Of a DNA stretch of 64,000 nt, positions 8,970 to 19,400 are shown in pieces (the first letter of the stretch is position 1; every line of letters begins with the position of its first letter). The position numbers and the translations under genes are program-made. The notes beneath the pieces are model-generated. The model searched no databases, had not been told where the DNA came from, and saw nothing but the letters and a program-made list of their open reading frames with translations. The DNA is from Hominiventricola aquisgranensis (GTDB lineage: Bacteria > Bacillota > Clostridia > Lachnospirales > Lachnospiraceae), in NCBI RefSeq assembly GCF_040096225.1, contig NZ_JBBMFC010000010.1, positions 40,416 to 104,415 on the forward strand. The letters are read 5' to 3'.

Positions 8970-9254
8970 ATGACGAAAGAGAGAATTGTAAAGGAGCTTT
9001 CCAAAGTCCGGGAACAGCTTGCGGGATTGCAGGCGAGGGAGAGGGATTTGGCGGAACAGCTTCAGATGGCAGAGGATGCGGAGAAGATGAAATTCATTGA
9101 AAAGAATAAAATCTCTCTGGATCGGCTGATTCTGTTAAACAAGGTCAGCGAAGAAGAAATTATGCGTCTGCTGAAAGAAAAAGAGCAGAAAGAAGCAGCA
9201 CAATCAGAAGAAAGGGAGGCTTACAGCCATGAAGAACAGGAAGTTATCATCTAA
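8970..9254 (+). CDS. DUF4315-family coiled-coil protein
   Basis: A 94-aa, almost fully helical protein. The first half is a heptad-rich coiled coil (KELSKVREQLAGLQARERDL) and the second half has the family pattern LDRLILLNKVSEEEIMRLL. DUF4315 genes sit between the NlpC/P60 and DUF4366 genes in CD1107-type conjugation operons, exactly as here; their role is unknown. AGGAAGTGAGGA precedes the ATG. The 3' end overlaps the next gene by 26 bases. Confidence 0.88.
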   Translation: MTKERIVKELSKVREQLAGLQARERDLAEQLQMAEDAEKMKFIEKNKISLDRLILLNKVSEEEIMRLLKEKEQKEAAQSEEREAYSHEEQEVII

Positions 9255-10953
9255 GGCAGTTATATCACTGATATTGTCCGCTGTGCTATTTACCATGCCT
9301 GCGGTAGCGTTTTCTGTAAATGGGAACTACGCAATCAGCGCTTTTGCCGAAGAAACAAAAGAAACCGAAGAATCCAAACCGGAGGAAAGTACGGAGCAGA
9401 CACCCGGCGAAAGTGAAACTGATGTCAGTACGGAGGAAAATACAGAAAACAGTACCGAGGGAAGCACGGAAGAAACTACGGAGGGCAGCACGGAGGGAAG
9501 CACCGAAGGCGGCACCGAAGAGAATACAGAAGGCAGTACCGATGAAAGCACCGGGGATGGCACTGTATCGGGAAATGATAAACCGGAGCCGGTATGTAAT
9601 TGCGAAGATCAATGCGGTGCGTATGAGTATGACAAAAACTGTCCCGTCTGCGTCACAGATTATAAGCTCTGTACCTATAAAAAACCGAATGTGAGTATCA
9701 AAATCAGACAGCCGGAGGAGTGGCATAATGACATTGTTTCCGTTTCTTTCAGTGTAAAAGATACCGCAGATACGGGGAATTTTGAAATCGCAAAGATAGA
9801 GGCAAAGGTAGGGCAGAATGGAAGCTGGACAGATGTGACGGAGGAAAAGAAATTAAGGATTTCCGAGAACTGTACCGTGTATGTGCTTGTCACAGACCAG
9901 AAAGGCAATACCTATGAGAAGAACCGTGCCATAAAGTGCTTTGATACCGTAAAGCCGACCTTAAATGCGGCAGTCAGTGACGGGCTTTTAAGCATACAGG
10001 TACATGATACGGATTCCGGTGCAAAGGCGGTATATGTCAATGGATATGAGTTTACAGATCTGACGGGCGGTACGTTAAATATCCGCCTCCAGCAGTTTGA
10101 CGCAGGGTATGAGTATTTTACCATTTCTGCAATGGACAATGCCGGAAATATGTCTGAGGTTTATAAAACGAAAAATCCGTACTATAAAGACCCTGCCGAT
10201 ACCAGTGATGGGAATCCGGCGGAGCAGCTCCCGGAGAGTGCGACCCCGACGAAACCGGGGAGTGCTACGGGAACCGTGACGGAGCATACCAAAACAGACA
10301 GTAACGGAAATACCACATCACAGACAAGTCCTGCCGAACAGAAAAAGCAGGCAATGAAAGAAGCTGCGGAGGCAGAAAGCGGGAAAACAGAAAGTACGGA
10401 AAAATCCGGTCAGGGCAAGGAGTTTTATACTATTCAGACCGCCACGGAGAAAGTTTTCTATCTGATTATTGACCGGGACGGAGAGGAAGAAATGGTATAT
10501 TTTTTGACTGAGGTTACGGAAAATGACCTGTTAAATGCAACTTCCGATAACAGTGAAACCTTGCCGAAAAATTCCGCTGCGTTGGAATCTGCAATTCCGA
10601 ATGGGGAGAGTGCATTGCCAAACAACAACGGAGAGCAGGCAGATACAGAGGGAAAGGAAACGGAAACAGAAAAAGGTACGGAAGGTGCAGAGAGTACGGG
10701 AAATACAGAGGAAACCGAACCGGAGCCGGAAGTGAAAGAAGCACCGAATCCGATGATTTCGTATGTGCTGATTGGTAGTCTTGCCTTAATCGTTATCGGA
10801 GCTGCTTATTATTTTAAGGTTGTCCGCAAGAAAAAAGAGGACTTTATCGAGGACGAAGATGAAGATGAGGAAGATAACGAGGAGTATGAAAACGAAGATG
10901 AGGAATCGGAGGAAGATACGGAAGAAGATTTCTTTGACGAACAGGAGGAATAA
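9229..10953 (+). CDS. DUF4366 surface protein of the conjugation operon (CD1107 family)
   Basis: A 574-aa surface protein. A signal peptide (about 1-40, ending near AISAFAEE) is followed by a Ser/Thr/Glu-Gly repeat stalk (about 45-110), a Cys-containing region (CNCEDQCGAYEYD), an extracellular domain (about 150-320), a second low-complexity stretch, a membrane helix (about 505-530) and an extremely acidic cytoplasmic tail. This order matches the DUF4366/CD1107 family, thought to be an accessory or surface part of Gram-positive conjugation machines. The start overlaps DUF4315. Confidence 0.88.
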   Translation: MKNRKLSSKAVISLILSAVLFTMPAVAFSVNGNYAISAFAEETKETEESKPEESTEQTPGESETDVSTEENTENSTEGSTEETTEGSTEGSTEGGTEENTEGSTDESTGDGTVSGNDKPEPVCNCEDQCGAYEYDKNCPVCVTDYKLCTYKKPNVSIKIRQPEEWHNDIVSVSFSVKDTADTGNFEIAKIEAKVGQNGSWTDVTEEKKLRISENCTVYVLVTDQKGNTYEKNRAIKCFDTVKPTLNAAVSDGLLSIQVHDTDSGAKAVYVNGYEFTDLTGGTLNIRLQQFDAGYEYFTISAMDNAGNMSEVYKTKNPYYKDPADTSDGNPAEQLPESATPTKPGSATGTVTEHTKTDSNGNTTSQTSPAEQKKQAMKEAAEAESGKTESTEKSGQGKEFYTIQTATEKVFYLIIDRDGEEEMVYFLTEVTENDLLNATSDNSETLPKNSAALESAIPNGESALPNNNGEQADTEGKETETEKGTEGAESTGNTEETEPEPEVKEAPNPMISYVLIGSLALIVIGAAYYFKVVRKKKEDFIEDEDEDEEDNEEYENEDEESEEDTEEDFFDEQEE

Positions 10954-10956
10954 GGT

Positions 10957-13056
10957 ATGCAGTTGGTGGTTACAGAGAAGCCCAGCGTAGCACAGGCAAT
11001 TTCCCATGTGATCGGGGCGAAAGAGAGAAAAGACGGTTACATGGAGGGAAACGGATTTCTCGTTTCATGGTGTGTAGGACATCTGGTAGAGCTGGCACAG
11101 CCGGAGATGTATTCAGAAGCATGGAAAAAATGGAGCTATGAGAGCCTGCCCATGATACCGGAGCAGTGGCAGCATGAAGTGAAAAAGGAAACAGCAACGC
11201 AGTATAAAATCTTGAAAAATCTGATGCACGATACAAGAGTTGAAAGTGTGGTGTGTGCCACCGATGCCGGACGGGAGGGAGAACTTATCTTCCGTCTGGT
11301 ATATGAACAGGCAGGCTGCCGGAAACCAATGAAACGCCTGTGGATTTCATCAATGGAGGAGAGTGCAATCCGTGACGGGTTTGAAAACTTAAAGCCGGGA
11401 AGCGATTATGACAGCCTGTACCAGTCTGCACTTTGCAGACAGCAGGCAGACTGGCTGGTGGGATTAAATGGTACGAGATTATTTACTGTACTGTATGGCG
11501 GAAAGGTATTAAAGGTGGGCAGAGTACAGACGCCCACCCTTGCCATGCTGGTAGACCGTGAAGTGAAGATTATGAATTTTGAAAAAGAGCAGTATTACAT
11601 GGCTCATATTCTGATGGATGGGATAGATGCCATGACAGAACGGATTGACGATAAGGCAAGGGCAGAAAGTATTGCTGCAGCGTGTGAAAGTCAGAGTGGA
11701 GTGGTTCGTTCCGTTATAAAGGAAAATAAAAGCGTTGCACCACCAAAACTTTATGACCTTACCACGCTTCAGCGGGATGCCAACCGTATCTTTGGTTTTA
11801 CTGCAAAGCAGACATTGGAGTACACCCAGAGCCTTTATGAGAAAAAGCTGGTCACTTATCCGAGAACGGACAGCCAGTATTTATCCGATGATATGGAAGA
11901 AACTGCAAAAGCGGTAATCGGGGCAGTTTATCAGGCGATTCTCTTTGAGGAACAGACCGGAGCAGAGCCGGATATAAAAAGAGTGTTGAACAGTAAAAAA
12001 GTGACCGACCACCATGCAATTATTCCCACCATAGAAATTACAAAGACAGACCTTTCCGCTGTGCCGGAGGGAGAAATGAAAATCTTATCCCTTGTCGCTA
12101 ATCGTCTGTTATGTGCAACCGGGAAAAAGCAGTTGTATGAAACGGTAAAAGCAGAGTTTTCCTGCGGTGGTTACAGCTTTCATGTATCCGGAAAAACGGT
12201 TCTGCAGAACGGGTGGAAAGAATTTGAAGCAGCATTGAAACGTACCTACCGGGTAGAAAAAACAGATGAGGATAAGGAAGAGAAGAAACTGCCGGAGCTT
12301 TCTGAAGGCATGACGTTTCCAGTTATCCAGACAAAGGTAACAGAGCATTTCACGCAGCCTCCCAAACATTTTACCGAGGACAGCCTGCTTTCTGCGATGG
12401 AACGTGCCGGAGCAGAGGATATGGGCGATGAGGTGGAACGCAAAGGACTTGGCACACCTGCCACCAGAGCTGACATTATTGAAAAGCTGGTCAAAGACGG
12501 TTTTGTGAAACGGGAGAAAAAGCAGATGCTTCCCACCGAGGACGGGATGAAGCTCATTACTGTTCTGCCGGATATGGTAAAATCCCCGAAGCTTACAGCA
12601 GATTGGGAGAATACGCTGACTTTGGTTGAAAAAGGCGAATACACCATGCAGGAGTTCATGGATGGCATTGAAGATATGGTGCGGGAGCTGGTGCAAACCT
12701 ACCACAGTATCAGTGACGATCAGAAGTCTTTGTTTGGAACGATGCAGGAAGTGCTTGGAAAATGCCCGAAATGCGGCAGCGATGTAGTAAAAGGAAAATT
12801 CGGTGCTTACTGCAAACAAAAATGCGGCATGAATGTGGGTAGGGCAATGGGAGCAACGTTTTCCGATACACAGATGAAAAGTCTGCTTGAAGGGAAAAAG
12901 ACCCTTGTGAGAGGATTAAAAGGGAAAAAGGGAAGCTACGATGCGTACCTGATTCCGGAGGGAATTGAGGATTATTCTTATATCAAAGACGGAAAGGAAA
13001 TCAAAGGTTCGCAGTACAAATTCAAGATGGAATTTCCACCGAGAAAAAGCAAGTGA
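10957..13056 (+). CDS. topB: DNA topoisomerase III of the ICE
   Basis: A 699-aa type IA topoisomerase. The TOPRIM domain starts LVVTEKPSVAQAISHVIGA and has CATDAGREGELIFR; the active-site tyrosine is in LVTYPRTDSQYLSD; a C-terminal zinc-ribbon remnant (CPKCGSDVV ... CKQKCG) follows. Tn1549-like ICEs carry such a gene after DUF4366, and it probably resolves DNA during transfer or replication. It starts 3 bases after the preceding stop, so it belongs to the same operon. Confidence 0.94.
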   Translation: MQLVVTEKPSVAQAISHVIGAKERKDGYMEGNGFLVSWCVGHLVELAQPEMYSEAWKKWSYESLPMIPEQWQHEVKKETATQYKILKNLMHDTRVESVVCATDAGREGELIFRLVYEQAGCRKPMKRLWISSMEESAIRDGFENLKPGSDYDSLYQSALCRQQADWLVGLNGTRLFTVLYGGKVLKVGRVQTPTLAMLVDREVKIMNFEKEQYYMAHILMDGIDAMTERIDDKARAESIAAACESQSGVVRSVIKENKSVAPPKLYDLTTLQRDANRIFGFTAKQTLEYTQSLYEKKLVTYPRTDSQYLSDDMEETAKAVIGAVYQAILFEEQTGAEPDIKRVLNSKKVTDHHAIIPTIEITKTDLSAVPEGEMKILSLVANRLLCATGKKQLYETVKAEFSCGGYSFHVSGKTVLQNGWKEFEAALKRTYRVEKTDEDKEEKKLPELSEGMTFPVIQTKVTEHFTQPPKHFTEDSLLSAMERAGAEDMGDEVERKGLGTPATRADIIEKLVKDGFVKREKKQMLPTEDGMKLITVLPDMVKSPKLTADWENTLTLVEKGEYTMQEFMDGIEDMVRELVQTYHSISDDQKSLFGTMQEVLGKCPKCGSDVVKGKFGAYCKQKCGMNVGRAMGATFSDTQMKSLLEGKKTLVRGLKGKKGSYDAYLIPEGIEDYSYIKDGKEIKGSQYKFKMEFPPRKSK

Positions 13057-13071
13057 AAAGGAGACAGAAAA

Positions 13072-13434
13072 ATGAATACAGAAATGAAAAAGACCGTTGT
13101 TTACAGCACCGGAGATAAAATTTTAAACATTATGAAAGAGCAGGATATGGATATTCCAGAACTTTCTTTGCGGTGCGGTGTCAGGGAAGATGTATTGATG
13201 GATATTCTGGCAGGTATCCGGGAAGCAGATATAAGTACGCTCTGCAAAATTGCAGACGGACTGGAGATTTGTGTACGGGAGCTTTGCCCTGATGAAGAAA
13301 GCTATGTCGTTCCGGTGGAAAAAGATATCCTTGCAAAGCTCATTGTGATCAGCGAGCTGAAGGAGATGGAATTGGAGGAGCTGATTGGCACAATTCTGGA
13401 AAACGGTATCGAAGAACACGGTTTTTATGAATAA
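13072..13434 (+). CDS. small XRE-like helix-turn-helix protein
   Basis: A 120-aa protein with an XRE-like fold at about 15-75 (IPELSLRCGVREDVLMDILAG... STLCKIADGLEICVRELC) and an acidic helical C-terminus. AAAAGGAG precedes the ATG. It lies 15 bases after topB and is probably in the same transcript. It may regulate the ICE or assist the helicase downstream; its targets cannot be told from sequence. Confidence 0.75.
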   Translation: MNTEMKKTVVYSTGDKILNIMKEQDMDIPELSLRCGVREDVLMDILAGIREADISTLCKIADGLEICVRELCPDEESYVVPVEKDILAKLIVISELKEMELEELIGTILENGIEEHGFYE

Positions 13435-13470
13435 GGCGGCGGGGGTTATCCCCTCCGTCATTTTGGAGGA

Positions 13471-16400
13471 ATGCTTATGGTAACAAAATATCAGATGATT
13501 TCCTATCTGGCGGAGGATACCGCAAAAGAGATAGCGAAAAACGGGCAGGAGTGGACAAGGTATCTGACTACCGCTGCAAGGCTTTATAAATATCCGTTCA
13601 ATGAACAGATACTTATTTTTGCACAACGACCGGATGCAACAGCCTGTGCGTCCCTTGAACTATGGAATGAGAAGATGAATTGCTGGGTAAACCGTGGAGC
13701 AAAGGGAATTGCCCTGCTGGATACGGAAAATTCCTATACAAGATTGAAATATGTTTTCGATGTGTCCGACGTACATAAGGCAAGGCGGATAGGACGTGAT
13801 CCGAATTTGTGGGAGTTGCGTGAGGAGCATAAAGAAACAGTCCTGGCACAGCTTGAAAAGACATACGGAGAAACGGATAAAAACAGCTCCTTTGAACAGC
13901 GGATAATGGAAATATCCAATCGGATTGCTTTGGATTATTATGAAGAACTTCTGCCGGAAATCGAATATGTGAAAGAGGGCAGCTTTTTAGAGGAACTGGA
14001 CGAGTTAAATGTAGGTGTCAGGCTTCGTGATACGCTTTCTTCCAGTATTGCTTACACCATACTGTCACGATGCGGTGCAGATATGGAACTGTGGAAAGAC
14101 GAGCAGGGATTTGAATATATCAGCGACTTTAATACGATGAAAACCCTGTCTGTTGTTGGTACAGCCACCACAGATATGTGCAAGCCGCTTTTAATGGAGA
14201 TAGGCAGAACCATAGGAGCGTATGACCGCCAGATTGCCCGCAGGAAGGCACAGGAAAAAGCTAATGCAGGACGCACACAAACTTCTTTGGAAAATACGGA
14301 GAAAGTGCTTGCAAATGAAGCAGATACAGACTATAATGCTTTAAAGCGTGAAAGCGAAAAGGAGCTACAAAACAATCAGGAGATAGAAATACAGAGCAAA
14401 AAGGAGGATGCGGCACATGAAACTGACATACGAAAAGAACGGGGATTATCTGATTCCGAACCTGACAGCGAACGAGGAACCGGAGGGAACGCTGACGAAG
14501 TACGGTATGATGCGGAAGAACTTCTTACAGGAACACCGGAAAGGGATTTATCAGGGCATGATACTGGCGGGCGAGCTGAAAGCACACTGTCTGGAGATAC
14601 AGGAGCAGGCAGAGCAGAGAATGGAAGCCCTGAGCGAACAGATGGCGAAAGCAGAGGGAGTGAACGAGGAACTGAAAGCAGCCGATCAGATGAAGTGGGT
14701 AGCGAAGATGAACAACATCAGACATTCAGCGGAGGAGATCGTGCTGACGGAACTGATTTACAGTTAGAAAATGACATACAGGAAGAAGAAATACCAGAAC
14801 CGGATAGTGGAGAACATTCATTATCCGGTTCTTTTTTTCCGAAGCTGTCTGAAACAGAGCAGGGGGAGGACTTACAGCGTGGTATTTTATGCAGTGATGA
14901 GTTCCTGAAGCATAAAAGACCGGAAATAGCTGGGTATTTTCAGATAGAGCAGGATGCAAAGATTCAGGCGGATTATCTGAGAAATTCGTTCCGCATGGAA
15001 GAATACACCGAGTTCAATATCGGGGAAATGCGGGGCGGCTACCGTGCCGATGAGGACGGTATTACCTTATGGAAAGGCAATTATCTGACCCGTGAAGCGG
15101 AAAGCAGGCTGTCATGGGAGGAAGCACGTTTTCTTGTCAATTCCTATATGGAGGACGGAGTATATCTTCTTCCAGGAGAAACCGCAGAGCGGATTGAAAC
15201 AGCGGGAATGTACCAGCAGCTTGACTTATTTTCCATGTTTACGGAGCAGGCTGGCAATCTTGCCATGAAACAGGCGGAAACAGTGACACCGATACGGTCA
15301 GAAACAAAGATACCGCCGGAGCAGATAGCGGATATTCTGCGGAGCGGCGGAGGCAGGGATAACAGCAGAAAGCGTATCTACACCAAATATCAGCAGGGAA
15401 AGACACCGGAGGAGATGGCTGCTTTCTTACAGAAAGAGTATGGAACAACCGGAAAGGGCTTTGAATTTGACGGAAAGCAGTTAGCGGTATGGTTCAATGA
15501 GGATGGGATGCGTGTCGGATATGGCACATCGACAGAGCGTCCGGTGCTTCAGATGAACTGGCAGGAGGTGGAAGCAAAAATCCGCTCACAGGTAGTAAAC
15601 GGTACCTATATGGGAGCAAATGAAGCTTATCTGACTGACGAAGCAGAACGTGACCGGATTGCAGGGCATCTCTTTTTCTTTTTCCGGGATGGCATGGGAG
15701 AACTGCCGGAGGAGCTTGGGCTAAAAGCAGGAAATTATCCGGAGGCTCATGCAAGAATGATAGAATACCTTTCTACAAAAGAAGGAGTTGAGCTTGTGGC
15801 TTCCCACATGGATCAGGCACTTCATCAGCTTGAAACCGGAGAGAAAAAGCTACGTTTCCGTTCAGTTATGCCAAAAGAGGAGCTGCGGGAGGAACTTGAC
15901 AATCTGCTGATAGAAAAACAAATCTTTCCAACCGCAGACCATGTGGAAATAAAGAGGGAGGATTTTATTACTCAGGACGAGATAGACCATAATCTTGGCA
16001 GGGGAAGTGGATATTCACATGGTTCTTTCCGCATCTATGATTATTTTCAGGAAAAGCATGACAGCAAAGAAGCAGCGGAATTTCTGAAAAAAGAATATGG
16101 CATTGGAGGCGGCTCTCATGCACTTGCCGGAGCAGACCATAGCTGGCAAGACCACAACTTTAAAGGGATTGAATTAAAAAAGGGAAATATCTGCGAACCT
16201 TATGCGAAAGTGCTGCTGTCTTGGAAAGTAGTCGAAAAGCGTATCCGAAAGCTGGTGGCGGAAGATAAGTATTTATCTCCGGCAGGGAAAGAAGCCTATG
16301 CCCGGTACAAAGAGGAAGAAGCACAGAAAGCGCTGGAAAAAGCACAGGCGGTAATAGAACGGAAAACGAAGGTTGCCTGTAAAGAAGCCATTGAACGGAC

Positions 16401-19400
16401 GATTTCGGAAAAATTTGACGGGTATCGTCTGCCGAAAGATACACCGGATGAAGTAATCCGAAAATATGGTAGCGAGCGTGTCAGCTATGTACTTGCCAAT
16501 ACTGTCATGCACCTGACGCACGATGGCAGATTTTCTCCCGACAATAAGGCATGGGCAAAAGAAATAGAACCGTATGCCAAGTATGAGAACCGTGATTTGA
16601 TTGTTTCTTCCCATCCGGCGGTCTTAAATGGATTTATCAATCAGACAAGACGGTATATGGAGCAGGAAAAGGAGATTGCGGCACAGCAGATTACCATTGA
16701 CGGGCAGTTGTGTTTAAAGATTGATGAATGGAAGTCGGAAGAAAATAACTATGTGCTTGGAAATTCCATGCAGGACAATGCGTTCTTTTACGTACTCATA
16801 AACGAAAATGTCCATTTTGAATATGATTACAAACCGAGCAGGGAAGAAATTGAAAACGATTATTTGAATCTCATTGCAATGGAAGATATAGACCGACACG
16901 AAGCGGAGGTATTTTCACGCATTGAAGGAACGGAAGATGTAGCGGAAACAGAATCACGATTCTCAGTTGAGGAAACCAGCGATGCCTTTGAGCCGGGACA
17001 GGATTTTGCAGTATGGGATCATGGCAGGGAAGATTATTATATAAAAGAGGACGGTACAATTCCCACCTTTGAAACAAAAGAGGAAGCGGAACACTATCTG
17101 CAAAGCATGGAACCGGACACTTCTGGACACGATGTCCAAAAGTCAGTGGAAGAACCTGCCATAGAAAAGCCTGTGAAGCAGCCTGCACCAAAGATTGATA
17201 AATCCAATGCGGTCAATTTCCACATTACAGACGATGCGTTAGGAGCAGGCAGTGCGAAAGAGAAATTCCGACGAAATATAGAAGCAATCCGTACTTTGGA
17301 AAAGGTGGAGAGCGAGAACCGTATCGCCACACGGTCGGAACAGCAGATTTTATCACAGTATGTTGGCTGGGGCGGGCTTGCCGATGCCTTTGATGAAAGC
17401 AAATCTGCATGGGCGGGAGAATATCAGCAGTTAAAGGAATTGTTATCGTCGCAGGAGTACGCTTCTGCAAGGGAAAGCACCTTAAATGCCCACTATACCA
17501 GTCCTGCCATTATCCGCAGTATTTATGATACCTTAGACCGTATGGGATTTGAAAAGGGGAATGTATTAGAGCCTGCAATGGGTATCGGAAATTTCTTCGG
17601 AATGCTGCCGGAGAAGATGCAGGAAAGCCGACTTTATGGTGTGGAGCTGGATGGTATTACGGGCAGGATTGCAAGACAGCTCTATCCGAAAGCGGATATT
17701 AAAATATCCGGTTTTGAAAAAACAGACTATCCGAATGATTTTTTTGATGTAGCAGTCGGCAACGTGCCATTCGGACAGTATAAGGTAGCGGATAAACAAT
17801 ATGATAAAAATAATTTCCTGATTCATGATTATTTCTTTGCAAAGACATTAGATAAAGTCCGTCCCGGCGGTGTGGTTGCTTTTGTTACCAGTAAGGGAAC
17901 AATGGATAAAAAAAGTCCGGAGGTCAGAAAGTATCTGGCTCAGCGAGCGGAGCTTATGGGGGCGGTCAGACTTCCGAATACAGCATTTAAGGAAAATGCA
18001 GGGACAGAAGTCACTTCGGATATTTTGTTTTTTAAGAAGCGTGACCGTGTGATGGACATAGAACCGGATTGGGTACATTTATCAGAAGATGCAAACGGTA
18101 TCGCCATGAATACCTACTTTGCGGAACACCCGGAAATGATTGTTGGGAAGATGGAAATGGTCAGCGGTCCCTATGGCATGGAAAGCACCTGCCAACCGGA
18201 TGCCACAAGACCGTTTGCAGAGCAGTTAATGGATGCGGTCAGCCGGATTGACGGGGAAATCGAAGCAGTGGAGACGGACGAGCTTGCGGATGAGCTGGCA
18301 GATGCCACCATTCCGGCAGACCCGGACGTAAAGAATTACAGCTACACACTGGTGGAAGATAAGGTATATTACCGTGAAAATTCCATTATGAAGCCTGTGG
18401 ATATGTCAGAATCCATGCAGGAACGCATAAAAGGCATGGTAGGAATCCGAAACTGTACGCAAGAGCTTATCAATTTGCAGTTGGAAGAATATCCGGATAC
18501 TGTGATTAAGGAAAAGCAGAAAGAATTGAATACCCTTTATGATACGTTCAGCAGAAAATACGGTTTAATCAATTCCCAGACCAACAAAAGAGCCTTTAAT
18601 CAGGACAGCAGCTATTGTCTGTTATGTTCTCTGGAAAAGCTGGATGACGAGGGAAATTTCAAAGGCAAAGCGGATATGTTCACGAAACGTACCATTAAGA
18701 AAGCGGAAGTGGTTACAAGCGTGGATACAGCAACGGAAGCTCTGGCAGTATCTTTATCAGAAAAAGCAAAAGTTGACCTTTCTTATATGGCGGAGCTGAC
18801 CGGAAAAGAGATTGATACAATCAAAGAAGAACTGACGGGCATTATCTTTCAGAATCCGGTCACAGACAGGTGGGAAGCAGCGGACGAGTATTTAAGCGGC
18901 AATGTCCGGGATAAGTTGCAAACAGCGAAGATTTACGCCGAAAACCACCCGGAATACAACATAAATGTGCAGGCACTTACAAAGGTGCAGCCCACAGAAC
19001 TGGATGCCAGCGAGATTGAGGTGCGTATCGGTGCCACATGGGTTGAACCGAAATATATTGAAGATTTCATGCGTGATGTTTTTGAAACACCGCAGCATCT
19101 CTTCAACCGGAATACAATGGGGATTCAGTATTCCGATGTGACAGGACAGTGGAATGTAAAAGGAAAAAGTGCGGATTACGGAAACAGTCTTGTAAATATG
19201 ACTTATGGTACAAACCGGAGAAATGCTTATCAGATTTTAGAGGATTCTCTGAATTTAAAGGACAGCCGGGTGTACGATACCGTGATAGAGGACGGAAAGG
19301 AAACGAGAGTCCTGAATAAAAAGGAAACCATGATTGCCAGTCAGAAACAGGAGGCAGTCCGGGAAGCCTTTAAGAACTGGGTATTTGAAGATCAGGAACG

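Noticed and set aside
9360..9580. Repeated GAAGGCAGTACC/GAGGGAAGCACC-type units that look like a minisatellite or CRISPR-like array
   Set aside because: They are imperfect codon-level repeats (Ser-Thr-Glu-Gly) of a surface-protein stalk, with no constant spacer length.
17110..17150. CRISPR-type repeat based on the TGGACA...TGTCCA copies
   Set aside because: The copies are thousands of bases apart, lie inside genes in frame and have no spacers.
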